Translations under genes and position numbers: made by a program
Origin: Chinchilla lanigera
Taxonomy: Eukaryota; Chordata; Mammalia; Rodentia; Chinchillidae
Assembly (NCBI RefSeq): GCF_000276665.1
Contig: NW_004955469.1
Coordinates: forward strand, 9,861,911 to 9,925,910
Length of the DNA: 64,000 nucleotides
Direction of reading: 5' to 3'
Notes under the pieces: generated by a model
What the model saw: only the letters and a program-made list of their open reading frames with translations
Databases searched by the model: none
Told to the model about the DNA's origin: nothing
Shown: piece after piece, positions 50,213 through 62,545 of the stretch
Numbering within the stretch: position 1 is the stretch's first letter
How the letters are laid out: each line of letters starts with the position of its first letter

Positions 50213-50799
50213 TCAAAAGTAAACAATTAAAATGCAGTATTCTACCTTTACCTATCAGTCTTGCTACAACATCTCTTAAGAAACATGAATCTGTCAGAGT
50301 CATGTCATATTATCCATGTAATTAACTGAAGGGAAAGAACTACGCATTTTTAGAATGGAAGGCCTTTTGATGTCATCTAATTTACTACTTATTATAGCAT
50401 TTTCTTTAGTAGCATCCATGCTAAGTCGCTTATGGTTACTATTACAATATTAACCAAAATCTTACTATCTGCAAGACATTATATTGCTCATTCAAATATT
50501 TTTTTCATAGAAGCAACCAGCTTTATTTCCTAATCTGCATGACAATTTCATAGTGAAAGGAACTTTCAGCAGAATTCCTATCTGAATCAGTTACACACAC
50601 CAAAATTCCTTTTATAGTGGTAATCATTTTGACAAATGTTTTTATTAGAATTACCACAATAGTCATCTGGGTGAAGAAATTATAGATAACGATAGTGGCC
50701 TATTTGTTAATACTGAGTACAATCCCTTTAAGATAGGATAAATGCTGATATTTTTCCTTTATCTGCCGGTTTTCAAAATAATGAGTAACTACCTGGCCA
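50213..50799. other. Non-coding single-copy DNA
   Basis: No feature recognised. Confidence 0.5.
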
Positions 50800-51486
50800 G
50801 GTGAGGGGCCCCAAGAGCCTGAAGCTGGTCTTTAGGCAGAGGTGCTGAGCCTGCACCTCTTTCTTGCGGGTGGGGAAGAGGCTGGGCACACCTGCTCAGG
50901 TAGATGTGGCTCCTCCAGTGGGTGCCCTGGAGGAAGAAAACGTCGTACTATCCTTCTCTGACTCTGCTGCAGAATTTAATGCTGTGGTTGAATATTTAGA
51001 GGACGTTATCATGGATGATGAGTTCCAATTATTACAGAGAAATTTCATGGACAAGTACTACCAGGAGTTTGAAGACACAGAGTAGAATAAACTCACACTC
51101 ACTTTTTTAATGGATGTATTTCTTTAGTGGAAATGTATGTTGAAGAATAGCTGCTGGAGCAGATCCTAGATTCATGGTGGCTTGTATTACTACATTATAG
51201 CACCATAAAGATGCAGGGACTGCTGACATCTTCAACATGCTACTCACATTTATAGATTTTTCTGGCTTTTAAAGAAATGTTTCTGAGGGGCTGGGGATTT
51301 AGCTCAGTGGCACAGTGCCTGCCTGGCAAGTGCAAGGTTGTGAGTTTGATTCCTGGTACCGGGGGTGGGGGGAAAGAAATGTTTCTGGACTACAGAGCAG
51401 AAAAGGAGGCTGGAGACTTTAAGCAGTGGCTTAGTGGTGACATTATTGTGCTATGCCAGCTTCCCAGAACAATCAGCAGCAGTAGG
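50800..51486 (+). pseudogene. ARL2BP: ARL2BP (BART) processed pseudogene
   Basis: ARL2BP binds the GTPase ARL2 and acts at centrosome/cilia and mitochondria. The 5' part at 50918-51085 still reads the ARL2BP N-terminus, including V-E-Y-L-E-D-V-I-M-D-D-E-F-Q-L-L-Q and F-M-D-K-Y-Y. The expected start codon is GTG at 50918. A stop follows the E-D-T-E segment at 51083, and the next part (51086-51270) is frameshifted and shortened. A SINE at 51286-51372 splits it, after which the L-D-Y-R-A-E-K-E segment resumes and ends at a TAG at 51483. There are no introns, so it is a retrocopy. The 3'UTR probably continues to about 52800, where agtaaaatttctgatg may be a decayed poly(A) signal. The longer frames here are fusions with SINE sequence. 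Confidence 0.92.
51286..51372 (+). repeat. ID-like SINE inside the ARL2BP pseudogene
   Basis: Sense copy: AGGGGCTGGGGATTTAGCTC with A-box and B-box intact through TCCTGGTACCGGGGG. Exact 15-bp target repeat AAAGAAATGTTTCTG at 51271-51285 and 51373-51387. Removing it restores continuity of the pseudogene. Confidence 0.97.
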
Positions 51487-52960
51487 TAATGAGTGGGATC
51501 ATTCTGGATGTCACCAGCCCATTAGGCTCAGAGAGACTTTAGTTGATGACAACAGAAGAGTACACCTTGGAAAGACTGGTTGTTCTGCAGCTCTCAGTCA
51601 CATGAAGTATTGGGTCAAAAACATGACCAGACCCTCCTAGCCCAGTTCTCCTGAAATACCTTCCTGTATTCAGTAACTCTAGTGATTCTCTCCATTTGGA
51701 CACCTTGCTCAGGTGCTTTTGAGTCAGGCTTCTCTGGAGCAAACTTAGGGCCAGACATTCTCCCCAGGTGCTCCTACAGTATTGCATGCTGATGTGGCTG
51801 TCAGCAGTGTGGAGGAGGCCACTGTCGCCAACACTCTTTCCCAGCAAGCTTTGTATGAGTCCTTTGTATATTCACAGCTCTTTTTTTTTCTTCTCCTTTT
51901 TTTCACATAGGTCATAGTTTCAGTCCTTAAACCTCAATGGGGTTTTTGTTAGGGAGTATTAATCTAGGGAGTCGCTCACCTGAGCCAGCCACCTGGCCTG
52001 AGGTCTCAGAATTTCCTATGACCATTGTCCTGGCTGGTACAAGCAACTGAGAGAGATGTCCTTTACCTGAAAGCACCATTGAAAATCAACTCCTTGTCTC
52101 ATATCTTCAGTCCTTGTAACCTTATCTTCTGTTGGTCCTGACGTAGTCTCCCCATTTCTAGAAGTCTCTTTTAAACATTATTTTCAAGAAAATATTTGTA
52201 TAGATGAATATTCAGGCTAACTTAATGGATATGATCCTGGAACATCCATGATTACCCACTTGAGATCAAAGTATTAAATGTTCTGTGCTCTTGTCAGTAC
52301 TGTGAAGGCAAAAATGCTTTCTATGTTGGTGTACCACCTGTTGTACTGGCACCGGTGAATGGATTCGTGTGCTAGAAATAGACTAGAGCTTAAAATCCTT
52401 TCCTCATAAGCCACTTTGTTGGGTTTCTGTTGGGGTAGGTAGAGACTCTGCAGTTTCCTCTTCCTGTCCAAACCTCTCATGCCAAGATGGTGCTCCCCTG
52501 TGCAGCTCAACATAAATGGGGGCAGTGGATTCTGTACTGGTCATCTGTCAGCTTTGACGTACAACAGTGTTTGGTAACTGACCTGCAAACCCATGTTGCA
52601 TCTCTAGAAAGAAGAAAAGCAACTCAATTCCTAATGTAAACTTTTGATTACATTTTTTATAGTAAAAATAAGAATGTGTACTACTTTTCACTTCAATTAG
52701 CTGTTCTGGTTTTAAAGGATAAGCTATAAGCTATGTGTTTTTCTGTACTAATGTGCTGCTAACTTTTGCACAATGAGTAAAATTTCTGATGTTTAAACCA
52801 ACAAAATGTTGAATAGTTTTCTTTGCATCTTCTAAGGATAACAGTTTTTTTTTTAAATCATTAACTCATGGATTTAAAATCATTTGATATGTTTCAGTTC
52901 ACTACATCTACTCTTGTTACTAGTGTTTACATTGACCATCTTGGGCCAGTGATAGCCTCT
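51487..52960 (+). other. Probable ARL2BP pseudogene 3'UTR, then unique DNA
   Basis: There is no transposon break for about 1.3 kb after the pseudogene stop, and text directly after it (gagtgggatcattctggatg) fits the ARL2BP 3'UTR as I recall it. I cannot place the 3' end; no poly(A) tract remains. Confidence 0.45.
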
Positions 52961-52964
52961 TTTT

Positions 52965-53122
52965 TTCTTTCTTGGTTTTTTGAGATAGGGTTTCACTATG
53001 TGGTTCAGGCTGGCGTTGAACTCACTATGTAGCTGAGGCTGGCCTTAAAGCTTTTGGCAGTCCTTTTGCCCCTGCTGCCTGAGTGCTGGTATTACAGGCA
53101 TACATCACTATTCCTGGCTGGG
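52965..53122 (-). repeat. B1-type SINE
   Basis: Inverted B1 (tttttgagatagggtttcac ... gagtgctggtattacaggca). Diverged. Confidence 0.88.
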
Positions 53123-53124
53123 AC

Positions 53125-54160
53125 CCTCTTTTTGATGACTTGTGAAGTCTTGGTAGTGTGACTCCAAAAGTCTTTGATAGCTTTCTTGCTTTCTGGCATG
53201 ACCAGATGTTTTAGGCTCATCTTGTACTTTTTAGTCTGGGCCTCAAGGCCAGACTTTCCACTATTCTCTCTTTATTCTCTACCGGTTATAACTCTTGTAA
53301 GAAATTGCTGTACTTTGCAAAAATGTCTGGCTGTCTGTACTGAATCCTGAGCCAGACTCTCCCAGGGCTTAGGCTATGCTTTTGGTTTGATTAAGTTGGT
53401 ATGTCAGGCAGCTTTAATAGCTTGGTTTATTGTTTTAGGTTGCTTTGTTCATTTGCTCAGTTTTTGTTTTTTTTTTTTATTCCTTTACATGCTTTTTGGG
53501 CTCAGGAATGCTGCCTTCCTTTACTAGTTGTGGGATAGAAGTAGAAACACCAAAGCTCTTCTCATGTCCGTGGTCTTCAGTGCCCGGTACTGAGGGCTAC
53601 CTTCCTGTGGACTCACTGTTGAATGTGCAGAACTATCAGAGATGGGATTTTGAAAAGCCATAGAAGGCAGGGTGAGATAGTAAACATTTCATTTCTCTGG
53701 GAAGAACATACATTTCTTTACTGAACATCCAGACTTCTTGCCTTGTTTGGATTTCAGAAACAGCAGTCTCTGAAACAAATATTTGAGTACATGCAGTTTA
53801 TTTGAGAGGCAATCCCTGAGAGCTGAGTGAGGGCCGGGGGAAGAGAAAGATGAGGGAGGGAGACAAACCAAAATAGGGTGCATTAATGAGTAGATTATTG
53901 CTTTTGGCAGATGGGGTTAAATCCTCAGTACTGTCACGTAGTGGGGAATGAATGTTGTTTATCCATCACTCTTACATTTGTTCTTGGGGTCTTTCACTTA
54001 CAGCCAGTGTACCCTTCTTTTTTTAATGCACTGGCCAGGGTTCTTCTATGCCAGAGAATGGACTTAGGCAGGCAGATGTAGCTACTTAAGTTGGATGCTG
54101 GTTTACAGCTCAAATTGGCGGTCAGGTTTGAGGTGGTTGTGGGTGTTGCTTTGTTCCCTG
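53125..54160. other. Non-coding DNA
   Basis: No exon or clear repeat recognised. Short frames at 53445-53663 (+) and 53689-53883 (-) show no family resemblance. Confidence 0.45.
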
Positions 54161-54350
54161 TGGATCATTTGGCAGTGTCTGGAAACATTTTAGTTGTTCC
54201 ATCTGGGGAATAAGAAGAGGGCTACTGGCTAGTGTCCAGTGGGTAAAGGGCAGGGATGCTGCTAAAAATATGATTTATAGGATAACCCTCTATGGCAAAG
54301 AATTATCTATTTCCCCAATACCAATAGTGTCTAGGTTGAGAAACTCTGAT
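54160..54350 (+). mobile_element. MER5A-like hAT transposon fragment
   Basis: Words such as catttggcagtgtctggaaa, gatgctgctaaaaat and caaagaattatct, ending ggttgagaaactctg, match the ancient mammalian MER5A/Charlie element in order. Confidence 0.75.
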
Positions 54351-54589
54351 GTGCCTGAATTTAGAGCTGCAGGTGACTTCTGGTATGGGGGGTGGACCTG
54401 GAATGTGGTAGGGTTCTGGTGGCATCCGCCACTCTTGTTGGATATGCTTTGGATTCCCCCCCCCCAGCTTTGCTTATGAAGTTCTCTTTGTATCCTCGTT
54501 TCCAAATCCTTTATATTCCTTAATTTTTCAGTATATATTTTCTGTCATTCTTTATGTGGGAATATATTAATATGTTTTGTAACATTTTT

Positions 54590-54745
54590 GAGTCATTTAT
54601 TTGTCTTTAACACCCAACTCAAGTGCCACTTCTTCAATGAAACCAGCTATTATTTACTTACTAAATTCTGTTTTCATAATTTTTGTGGCACACCATATGT
54701 GCATTTCTTGTGATACCAGTTTTTACCTTCTACTGCTTTTTCTAT
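54590..54745 (+). repeat. L2 LINE fragment
   Basis: Words acccaactcaagtgccactt and cttcaatgaaaccagc match the L2 3' region in order. Confidence 0.55.
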
Positions 54746-54854
54746 AAAATTGTTAAAAAAATTCTACCTATGAAAATTGTGAAAGAATTGTACAATGGAC
54801 ATTTGTTACCCTTTATCTAATTTCTCAGTTATTACTATTTTGCCATTAAAATAA

Positions 54855-54990
54855 TCTATCTGGAGGGAAGTGGAAGGAAAGGAGAAGAGGGTTAAAAAAA
54901 GAATTAAGATGTGTTATGTATATGTACCAACTCCCCAAAATGAATGTCATCATTATGTACTGCAAACATGTACTAATAAAAAAGATAGTA
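54855..54990 (+). mobile_element. L1 3' end fragment
   Basis: Purine-rich 3'UTR, gaattaagatgtgttatgta, then tgtactaataaaaaag at the end. Same L1 subfamily tail as 7.8 and 62.3 kb. Confidence 0.8.
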
Positions 54991-55219
54991 ATCACCCTCC
55001 AAAAATCTCTCTACTCATGATGTGTGTGTATAGTTATTCCTATCTTTGCCTAAATCTTCTTTGTTGAACCATTTTAAAGCAAGTTGCAGGCATGTTCATA
55101 CTTCACTTCTAATACTTCAGTATATACTGTATCTCCCAAGAAAAGAACAGTTTTGTTCTGTAGAACCTCAGTGTCATTATCACATTTAAGAAATTTAACA
55201 TTGATACAATAGTGTCTTT

Positions 55220-55317
55220 GTTTTTTTTTTTTGGTTTTTCTCCGGTACCGGGAACCGAACTCATGACCTTGCGCTTGCCAGGCAGGCGCTTTTGCCGCTG
55301 AGCTAAATCCCCAGCCC
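55220..55317 (-). repeat. Young ID-like SINE
   Basis: Near-identical to 27729 and 32694. Flanked by the direct repeat TGATACAATAGTGTCTT. Confidence 0.96.
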
Positions 55318-55739
55318 TGATACAATAGTGTCTTATATGTGGTCTATATCCATTCCCCCGGTTGCTCACTGGTGTTCTTTTAACTTTTTTCCACAATCTG
55401 TGAGCTAGTAAGAGATCATACATTATATTTACTGTTCATATCTCTTTAATTTTCTTTAACCTAAAACAGTTCTCTTAATCTTTTAATTTATTTTTTCATG
55501 ATGCTAATGGTTTTGGGGAGTCCAGGCCTGTTGCTGTGTAGAGTGTCCAGCATCTGGTTTGTGGGGTTATCTCTGAGTGAAATAGTTTGGTCAGCTCTGG
55601 AAATAGGTGCTGCGTGCTTGGTACAGACGTTGAAAGGTCCATAACGTCAGTTTGCCCATTGTCTGTGCTGTTAAGTTTGACCACTGGGTTTAATTATATA
55701 GATCTTTCCTTTCCTCATTTTTTCTCTATTATAATTAGT

Positions 55740-55825
55740 AGTTCAGTCTAGACTTCTTGCCTAGATTGTATGAAGCCTTGGGTTCAATCCCCACCACATA
55801 AAAAAAGAAAAAGAAAAACAAATCC
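55740..55825 (+). repeat. ID-like SINE 3' half, plus strand
   Basis: cctagattgtatgaagcc, ttgggttcaatccccacc, then an A-rich tail. The 5' half is missing or too diverged. Confidence 0.6.
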
Positions 55826-55984
55826 ACAATTAATTAGCAGTTTGTGGGGTGATACTTTGAGACTGTGTCCTGTTCCCCAACAACATTTTGCCTGATGGTT
55901 TTCCTATCCATTGATGATCCTGTCCTGAATCATTCACTTATTAGTGCTGCTAGTTATTTTTAATAAAGGTCTTATCTTTAAAAT

Positions 55985-56105
55985 CACATCCTCTAGGTTA
56001 CAAGCTTTATTGGGACAGTCTCAACTATGTTCCTGTCACTGACACTATTTAACATAGTGTGTATGATTAATATTTTTTGAGGGCTTGAGTGAATTAATAA
56101 ATGAA
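55985..56105 (+). repeat. L2 3' end or related fragment
   Basis: Order of words (ggttacaagctttattggga, ... ttttttgagggcttgagtga, attaataaatgaag) resembles the L2 3' terminus. Confidence 0.45.
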
Positions 56106-56328
56106 GATTGTCGCTTTAGAGTGAGAAAAATGTCTTTTATCTTGTTAGTTTAACCCACATCTTTCAGTCACATGCTCTTGTTCTTCAGCTTTGTCAAGTT
56201 TAAAATACTTGATTACTATTTTTTCTTTTTTATTGCTGCACATCTCAGGATTTTTTCATAGTGTCTTACAAATGGCAATGTCTCCTCTGTAAATTTAAAA
56301 TTACTTAACTCTGTACATTTAAGGCAAC

Positions 56329-56441
56329 CTTTTATTTATTTATTTATTTATTTATTTATTTTTTCCCAGTACCAGGAATCGAACTCACGACCTTGCGCTT
56401 GCCAGGCAGGCGCTGTGCTGCTGAGCTAAATCCCCAGCCCC
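56329..56441 (-). repeat. ID-like SINE with (TTTA)n tail
   Basis: TTTA repeat, then the inverted body (cagtaccaggaatcgaac ... gagctaaatccccagcccc). Flanked by near-exact AAGGCAACCTTTTA copies. Confidence 0.93.
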
Positions 56442-57703
56442 AAGGCACCCTTTTAATCTACCTTACTGTGACATTTAGTTTATCAAAAATAAAATGTAAC
56501 TACATATATTTTAGAGACTGTACCTAAATCAAGGGTGTTTGAGTGTACGTGTGTATATAAAAATCAAACTTGGTTGCTAAATTTCCTTCACTTTCTAAGG
56601 TTTGTACTATTTCATGACTGTACTTGTTACTGATATTTAATTCCTAAGTACTTTTGAAATCCACAACAATCATAGGAAGATGGAGGAGAGCTTGCATTCT
56701 TTTTAGAATGTCAGATGTATTATAGTTATTAAAAACAATTGGTAATAAATTACACTAATTAAATAGCTTGTGAATATGTATTAGAAGATTACTAAGACTA
56801 AAATTTTCTGCAGTAGAATATTTATTGCTCAATGAAATAATGCTAATTTATAACATTTGGTTTAAAATATTGTTATTTTTGCACTGAAATAAATGTATAA
56901 TAATCCAGGTTTAAAGTTCATGTAAAACATAACATCTGAAGATGGAATGTTAGGCTCTTGGCTAAGACTCAGCAACTAGCAGATTCTTTTGGATATATGT
57001 AAGACTCATGTAGCTTATTTTCCTGAAAGCTGACTAATTACAAACCACTGAAAGAACTGTGCATGTTAAACCTGGAGAAGAAAAGACCAAGTAAAGATGG
57101 GATGGTCATCTGCAAATGACTTAGGGGCTGTCACATAGACTAATGCTGAGAATAAATCTAGCATTAATGTGGAAAAGTGATTGGAAAGTGTATTTTCCTT
57201 TTCAATCTAAGAAAGAACTTTCCCCAGCAATTAATAATTGCCCAGCAACAGAATGTGCTACCTAAGGAAGGAGTGAGCACATTTTACCTGGATATGGTTG
57301 TGGAAAACTGAATGAGTTTTCTTGCTTACCTTTGCTTCACTGGCTTTACTCCCTTCTTCCCTAATCTGAGTTTCCAGTGCTATTCTGTATAGATACTACT
57401 AGTCACTCACAGGTGGTGATGGGGTTTGAAATGCGACTCATCTGAAGGGAGAAGTGCTTTGTGAAGGACACATCAGATTTTGAAGTGTTAATAGTAAAAA
57501 AGAATGACAAATGTCTCACTAATAACTTCTATATTCGTTACACATTGAAATGGGATGAAGTGATAGCATTAGGATATTTTAGAATGTGATAGAATTTTTC
57601 TGTATCCTAATTTTGGTAATACTATATTTACATAAATCTATGTGTGAGATACAACTTGCATGACTACCCAAAAACTGATTTTTAATTTATATTAAATTTT
57701 AAA
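56442..57703. other. Non-coding single-copy DNA before the large gap
   Basis: No repeat or exon seen. The sequence becomes very AT-rich just before the N run. Confidence 0.5.
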
Positions 57704-58073
57704 NNNNNNNNNNNNNNNNNNNNNNNNNNNNNNNNNNNNNNNNNNNNNNNNNNNNNNNNNNNNNNNNNNNNNNNNNNNNNNNNNNNNNNNNNNNNNNNNN
57801 NNNNNNNNNNNNNNNNNNNNNNNNNNNNNNNNNNNNNNNNNNNNNNNNNNNNNNNNNNNNNNNNNNNNNNNNNNNNNNNNNNNNNNNNNNNNNNNNNNNN
57901 NNNNNNNNNNNNNNNNNNNNNNNNNNNNNNNNNNNNNNNNNNNNNNNNNNNNNNNNNNNNNNNNNNNNNNNNNNNNNNNNNNNNNNNNNNNNNNNNNNNN
58001 NNNNNNNNNNNNNNNNNNNNNNNNNNNNNNNNNNNNNNNNNNNNNNNNNNNNNNNNNNNNNNNNNNNNNNNNN
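57704..58073. other. Assembly gap (370 N)
   Basis: A run of 370 N, likely a sized scaffold gap. The bases right after it are the 3' part of a B1, so the gap probably begins in or near a repeat. It is the most likely place for a scaffold misjoin. Confidence 0.99.
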
Positions 58074-58168
58074 CCTCAGCTACACAGTGAGTTCAAAACC
58101 AGTCTGAACTACATAGCGAGACCCTGTCTCAGAAAGAAAAAAAGACAAAAAAAAAAAAAAAAAAAAAA
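58074..58168 (+). repeat. B1-type SINE, 3' part
   Basis: acacagtgagttcaaaacc ... catagcgagaccctgtctca, then poly(A) near 58140-58168. The 5' part is lost in the gap. Confidence 0.88.
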
Positions 58169-58368
58169 CGGAAAGGTGTATTGCAGTTACATAAATATAT
58201 CCTAAGTTCCTTTAAAAGCATCACATTTGGAGATGTAACATATAAACTTCTTTATGGGGATTCAGTAGCAGGATTATGACTAGCATGGTAGTACTGCCCA
58301 GACAGCAACTATGGTAAACAGGAGATACTCTTCATTCCTTCTGTGTAACAGCCAGATTCTTGTCTTGA

Positions 58369-59184
<816 letters not shown>

Positions 59185-59349
59185 TTTGGACATTGTTACC
59201 ATAGTAGGAAACTTACCATTTCTGAATATCCACTTAGAGCATTCAAAAGAATGGCTTCTGATTCAGATCCTTCCTTCAGGGGCATAAGGAGCCATCATCT
59301 TAAATACACACAATTGTGGAAGTAACATTGGGCACACAAGATTTCACTC

Positions 59350-59467
59350 CTTTGTTTTTTGAGATGGGGTATTGTTCTGTTGCCCAGGTTGGACGAACTC
59401 CTGGACTCCAGTGATTTTGCCTGAGCCTCCTCTGCGCTGGGACTGTAGGCACACACCACCACGTGCC
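59350..59467 (-). repeat. 7SL-derived SINE monomer (proto-B1/B1 type)
   Basis: Inverted: tttttgagatggggtattg, ttgcccaggttgg, gaactcctggactccagtga, cctcctctgcgctgggactg. The Alu-like wording suggests an old copy. Confidence 0.78.
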
Positions 59468-59729
59468 AACTCCTGCTTTTAGAAGCTCTGTTACATTTGC
59501 CAATTCCATGCACTGTGGGGCTATTTTGAGTGGTGACTTAAAAAAAAAAAAAGCTGTGAAACACCTCATTCCATAAACAACAGTGAATGTTTTATTACCC
59601 AAATACCATTGCTGGGCAGTTTGCACTGAAGGTGTTTAAAACTTACACAAATTTACTAATGTCTTAGCATGGTAACATTTGCACATTAACAAGACTGCAA
59701 AGCAGGTTCATTAAAATTACTCCTTTATA

Positions 59730-59757
59730 AAACCATACTGGGTTAACAGTATGGTTT
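59730..59757 (+). other. Perfect 11-bp hairpin in the DIPK1A 3'UTR
   Basis: AAACCATACTG pairs exactly with CAGTATGGTTT around the loop ggttaa; the stem extends by further A-U pairs if one A is bulged. The role is unknown. Confidence 0.8.
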
Positions 59758-59929
59758 ATTACACCATAGATTTACACATTTTAACCTCAGACATCAAATG
59801 TCACAGATAGCTGGCAAACATCCCCTGAATGGTTTTTAACTTGAAAAAGTATTCTACTTGACAATACACCATTAGCAATGTTAGTGGCTGAAATCAAATT
59901 TTCACTAGCCTAAAGATTGGATGGGGCTG

Positions 59930-60068
59930 CACGCAGTGGCAGAGGCCTGTAATCCCAGCACTCGGGAGGCTCGGGCAGGAGGATCACCACAGATTTAAGG
60001 CCAGCCTAGGCTCCATAGTGAGTTTAAGACCAGCCTGGGCTGCACAGCAAGACCCTGTCTCAAAATAA
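59930..60068 (+). repeat. B1-type SINE
   Basis: Sense B1: ctgtaatcccagcactcggg ... gcaagaccctgtctcaaaat. Opposite in orientation to the SINE at 59350, so the two could pair in the transcript. Confidence 0.9.
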
Positions 60069-60121
60069 AGCTGGGTGAGCCCATCTTAGTATCAGCTAAG
60101 CCTACCAAGTTTACAGTCCCT

Positions 60122-60200
60122 TGAGTTGGGAATGTAGCTCAATGGTAGTGCTTGCTTAGCATGCTTGAGGCCCTGGGTTTGAGTCCCAGAACTGCAAAAC
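60122..60200 (+). repeat. ID-like SINE, older copy
   Basis: ttgggaatgtagctcaatgg ... gccctgggtttgagtccc. Plus strand, close to the classic rodent ID consensus. Confidence 0.8.
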
Positions 60201-60909
60201 TGACATCTTGAGGCCACATACCCAAAACCCATTTATCCTGCATTTGAGCTGTGGGGAAAGTGCTTAACTGTTAAGAACAGGACTAAAAGAAATCATCAAA
60301 GACCGTCAATTTCCCATTTTCAGTGTTTCCTGTGGACTAAAGGGCTGTTTCTTAAAAGATGCATGTAAATTTATCCACCCAATTATTTTTTCCCACATAC
60401 GCAAAATTTACTATTTGGTCACTTTCCATGTATTTTCATAGTGAGATCTGGCATGTACCCTTCAACATCTCCATAAAAAAAGACACCTCCTCTTCAGTCT
60501 GAAGGCACTAGTATACTTTCTCCTCAGAGGTTTAACCTAGTTAACATGAGTGTACTAAATCTGTGATCTTCATTTGCTCTCAAAATTGAAAGCCATGGGT
60601 TACCACCAGTTGTTTCCTTCAAGATTGTACTTTTGAGGTATGTTTTCTTCCCACTAATGATCTGGTTATAATAAATGAACAGAAGAAATACTTCTAGTGA
60701 TCACTGTTGGTCTGTTGCTTGCCAAACTTAGAATTTGAGGGATAAGAGGGAAAAGAAGCCCAAGAAGTATGAACTTTGCTGGAGTCAACACCCAAGATGT
60801 TTCTTTTCTGGAAAAAATTACACCTGTTTCTTCAAGAAAACAAAACCCGTCAACTCCTTTGCTTCAGTTTATTCCCTAGACTCTTATAACAAGAGCTTAA
60901 TACAAAAGC
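60201..60909. other. DIPK1A 3'UTR end and short DIPK1A-RPL5 intergenic gap
   Basis: Unique sequence. AATAAA at 60670 (+) serves DIPK1A and the inverted AATAAA at 60928-60933 serves RPL5, so the predicted 3' ends are only about 220 bp apart. The short 63-codon frame at 60735 has no recognisable domain. Confidence 0.55.
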
Positions 60910-60968
60910 AGCTGCTTGATGAATAAGTTTATTGGTCTTTATCTGAAAAATCTTCATAGAAATTTGGT
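60910..60968 (-). other. RPL5: RPL5 3'UTR with poly(A) signal
   Basis: Minus strand after the stop: a short 3'UTR (tttctatgaagatttttcag ... ) with AATAAA at 60933-60928. The DNA beyond the expected cleavage site (about 60910) has no poly(A) tract. Confidence 0.7.
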
Positions 60969-62335
<1,367 letters not shown>

Positions 62336-62397
62336 AATTTAATTTCCCCTTCTTTATTTTTACTTTTTGAATATGACTATAAATAAGCTTCAAATTA

Positions 62398-62545
62398 AAA
62401 CATGGTGGTCCATGCCTGTAACTCCAGACTCAGGAGGCTGAGGCAGGAAGGTTGCAGCCAATTCAAGGCAACCTGGGCTACCTAGTAAGTTCAAGGCCAG
62501 CCTGAACTACTTAGCAAGACGTTGTCTCAAACCAAACCAAACTGG
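62398..62545 (+). repeat. B1-type SINE
   Basis: Sense B1: catggtggtccatgcctgta ... gcaagacgttgtctcaaacc, ending in an AACC-rich tail. Confidence 0.88.

Larger units (their letters stand above)
59185..60695 (+). other. DIPK1A: DIPK1A 3' untranslated region (inferred)
   Basis: The sequence runs from the stop codon to a canonical AATAAA at 60670-60675, giving a likely cleavage site near 60690. It contains an inverted 7SL-like SINE (59350-59467), a B1 (59930-60068), an ID SINE (60122-60200) and an 11-bp perfect hairpin (59730-59757). The end of the 3'UTR is inferred only from the signal and from convergence with RPL5. Confidence 0.6.

Noticed and set aside
50140..50325. Thr/His and Val/Cys repeat proteins
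   Set aside because: They come from a CA microsatellite.
51277..51489. A 70-codon frame joining SINE and ARL2BP-like residues as a new gene
   Set aside because: It is an accidental fusion across a SINE inserted in a dead retrocopy, with no promoter or upstream conservation visible.
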